Shown here in pieces: positions 63,661 to 64,000 of a stretch of 64,000 bases of DNA. The notes beneath the pieces are model-generated. The model was not told the origin of the DNA. It saw only the letters and a list, made by a program, of their open reading frames with translations, and did no database searches. The stretch covers positions 186,001-250,000 of the forward strand of contig CAVTXI010000004.1 of the NCBI GenBank assembly GCA_963738615.1. The letters are read 5' to 3'. Both the position numbers and the translations under genes were made by a program. Positions within the stretch are counted from its first letter, which is position 1, and each line of letters begins with the position of its first letter. The DNA comes from CAVTWY01 sp963738615 (lineage in GTDB: Bacteria; Pseudomonadota; Gammaproteobacteria; Burkholderiales; Burkholderiaceae_C).

Positions 63661-64000
63661 TCAAGCAGCCGGCGGATCGGCCTCGATCTCGACGACGACG
63701 CGGCCGGTGGGCACCTGATCGCCGACGGCGGCGTGCACGGCCTTGACGGTGCCGGCCAGCGGCGCGACGTGAATGTGCTCCATCTTCATCGCCTCGAGCG
63801 TCACCAGCGGCTGCCCCGCGGCGACGCGCTCTCCGGCCTGCACCTGCACCGCCACCACACGCCCGTTCATCGATGCGCGCAGCTTGCCGTCGCCTGCACC
63901 CGCGCCGTTGTGCCTGGCACTGGCTGCGCGCGTGGTGTCGAGAACCTCGCGCGGCGTGCCGCACCAGGCGAAGCACAGCCGCGCGCCGTCGCGCGTGTAG
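63661..64000 (-). CDS. biotin-carboxyl-carrier end of an acyl-CoA carboxylase alpha subunit (partial)
   Basis: The last 112 residues of a biotin-dependent carboxylase, cut by the window edge. The biotinyl domain is clear: the Lys to be biotinylated lies in VTLEAMKMEHIHVAPLAGTV, preceded by GRVVAVQVQAGERVAAGQPL. The Gly/Ala-rich linker before it is typical of acetyl-, propionyl- or methylcrotonyl-CoA carboxylase alpha chains. It is probably one operon with the acyl-CoA dehydrogenase downstream (about 70 bp gap). Confidence 0.85.
   Translation of the reverse strand, partial: YTRDGARLCFAWCGTPREVLDTTRAASARHNGAGAGDGKLRASMNGRVVAVQVQAGERVAAGQPLVTLEAMKMEHIHVAPLAGTVKAVHAAVGDQVPTGRVVVEIEADPPAA

Noticed and set aside
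1..64000. tRNA and rRNA genes
   Set aside because: No clover-leaf with a conserved T-arm or rRNA core sequence was noticed by eye; a covariance-model scan would be needed to be sure.

Overview
The window is a high-GC bacterial chromosome segment. Four Bug/TctC-type periplasmic binding proteins, a TctCBA-like uptake set, CaiB-type CoA transferase, several acyl-CoA dehydrogenases and a lysR/lysA divergent pair point to a betaproteobacterium of the Burkholderiales. No rRNA, tRNA or CRISPR array was seen.

Layout. 1-7.4 kb: a broken MFS exporter, then an envelope-glycan block (LTA-synthase-like transferase, small membrane protein, and two divergent GH17 proteins, one fused to a GT2 glucan synthase). 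7.4-15 kb: MBL-fold lipoprotein, frameshifted aminotransferase, ketopantoate-reductase-like protein, an alpha/beta hydrolase scrap, and a CoA-ester block (CitE-like lyase, Bug receptor, acyl-CoA dehydrogenase, decayed HTD2/MaoC dehydratase). 15-25 kb: a repeat-bearing surface glycosidase-like lipoprotein, then a stress-flavoured group (YegD-like Hsp70, L,D-transpeptidase, cytochrome c, flavodoxin, HPF/cold-shock protein, CBS protein, second-type GroEL) and an RraA-like protein. 25-31.5 kb: frameshifted hydrolase, lysR-lysA, an amino-acid-binding protein scrap, a methyltransferase and a ChaN-like lipoprotein. 31.5-34.5 kb: GMC dehydrogenase and CoA transferase, divergent from a LysR regulator. 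35.5-54.8 kb: an almost unbroken plus-strand run of catabolic and uptake genes: Bug receptor, Baeyer-Villiger monooxygenase, SDR, two DUF1254 proteins, Bug receptor, a HisJQMP-type amino-acid ABC transporter, M20 amidohydrolase, class III aminotransferase, TctC-TctB-TctA, HDAC-like acetylpolyamine deacetylase, enolase-superfamily enzyme, and an SDR that lacks the usual Tyr/Lys. This reads as import and breakdown of organic acids, amines and acylated amino compounds. 54.8-56.6 kb: YCII protein and a PucR-type regulator. 56.6-61.4 kb: a mobile-element zone, with an IS110 remnant and a complete IS110/IS1111-type element splitting an FAD aromatic monooxygenase. 61.5-64 kb: AraC regulator, frameshifted acyl-CoA dehydrogenase, and the biotin-carrying end of an acyl-CoA carboxylase running off the window.

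Two kinds of damage recur. At least a dozen otherwise intact genes carry single-base indels, many in short homopolymers and most densely between 36 and 52 kb. That looks more like sequencing or assembly error than decay, but the sequence alone cannot decide. Separately, several genes are genuine scraps: pieces with internal deletions (HTD2 dehydratase, an MFS exporter) or isolated ends (alpha/beta hydrolase, GltI-like binding protein, aminotransferase tail, transposase tails). The most interesting element is the IS1111-like insertion: it has 13-bp subterminal inverted repeats and a long hairpin-rich non-coding region downstream of its transposase, where this group is expected to encode its guide (bridge/seek) RNA.
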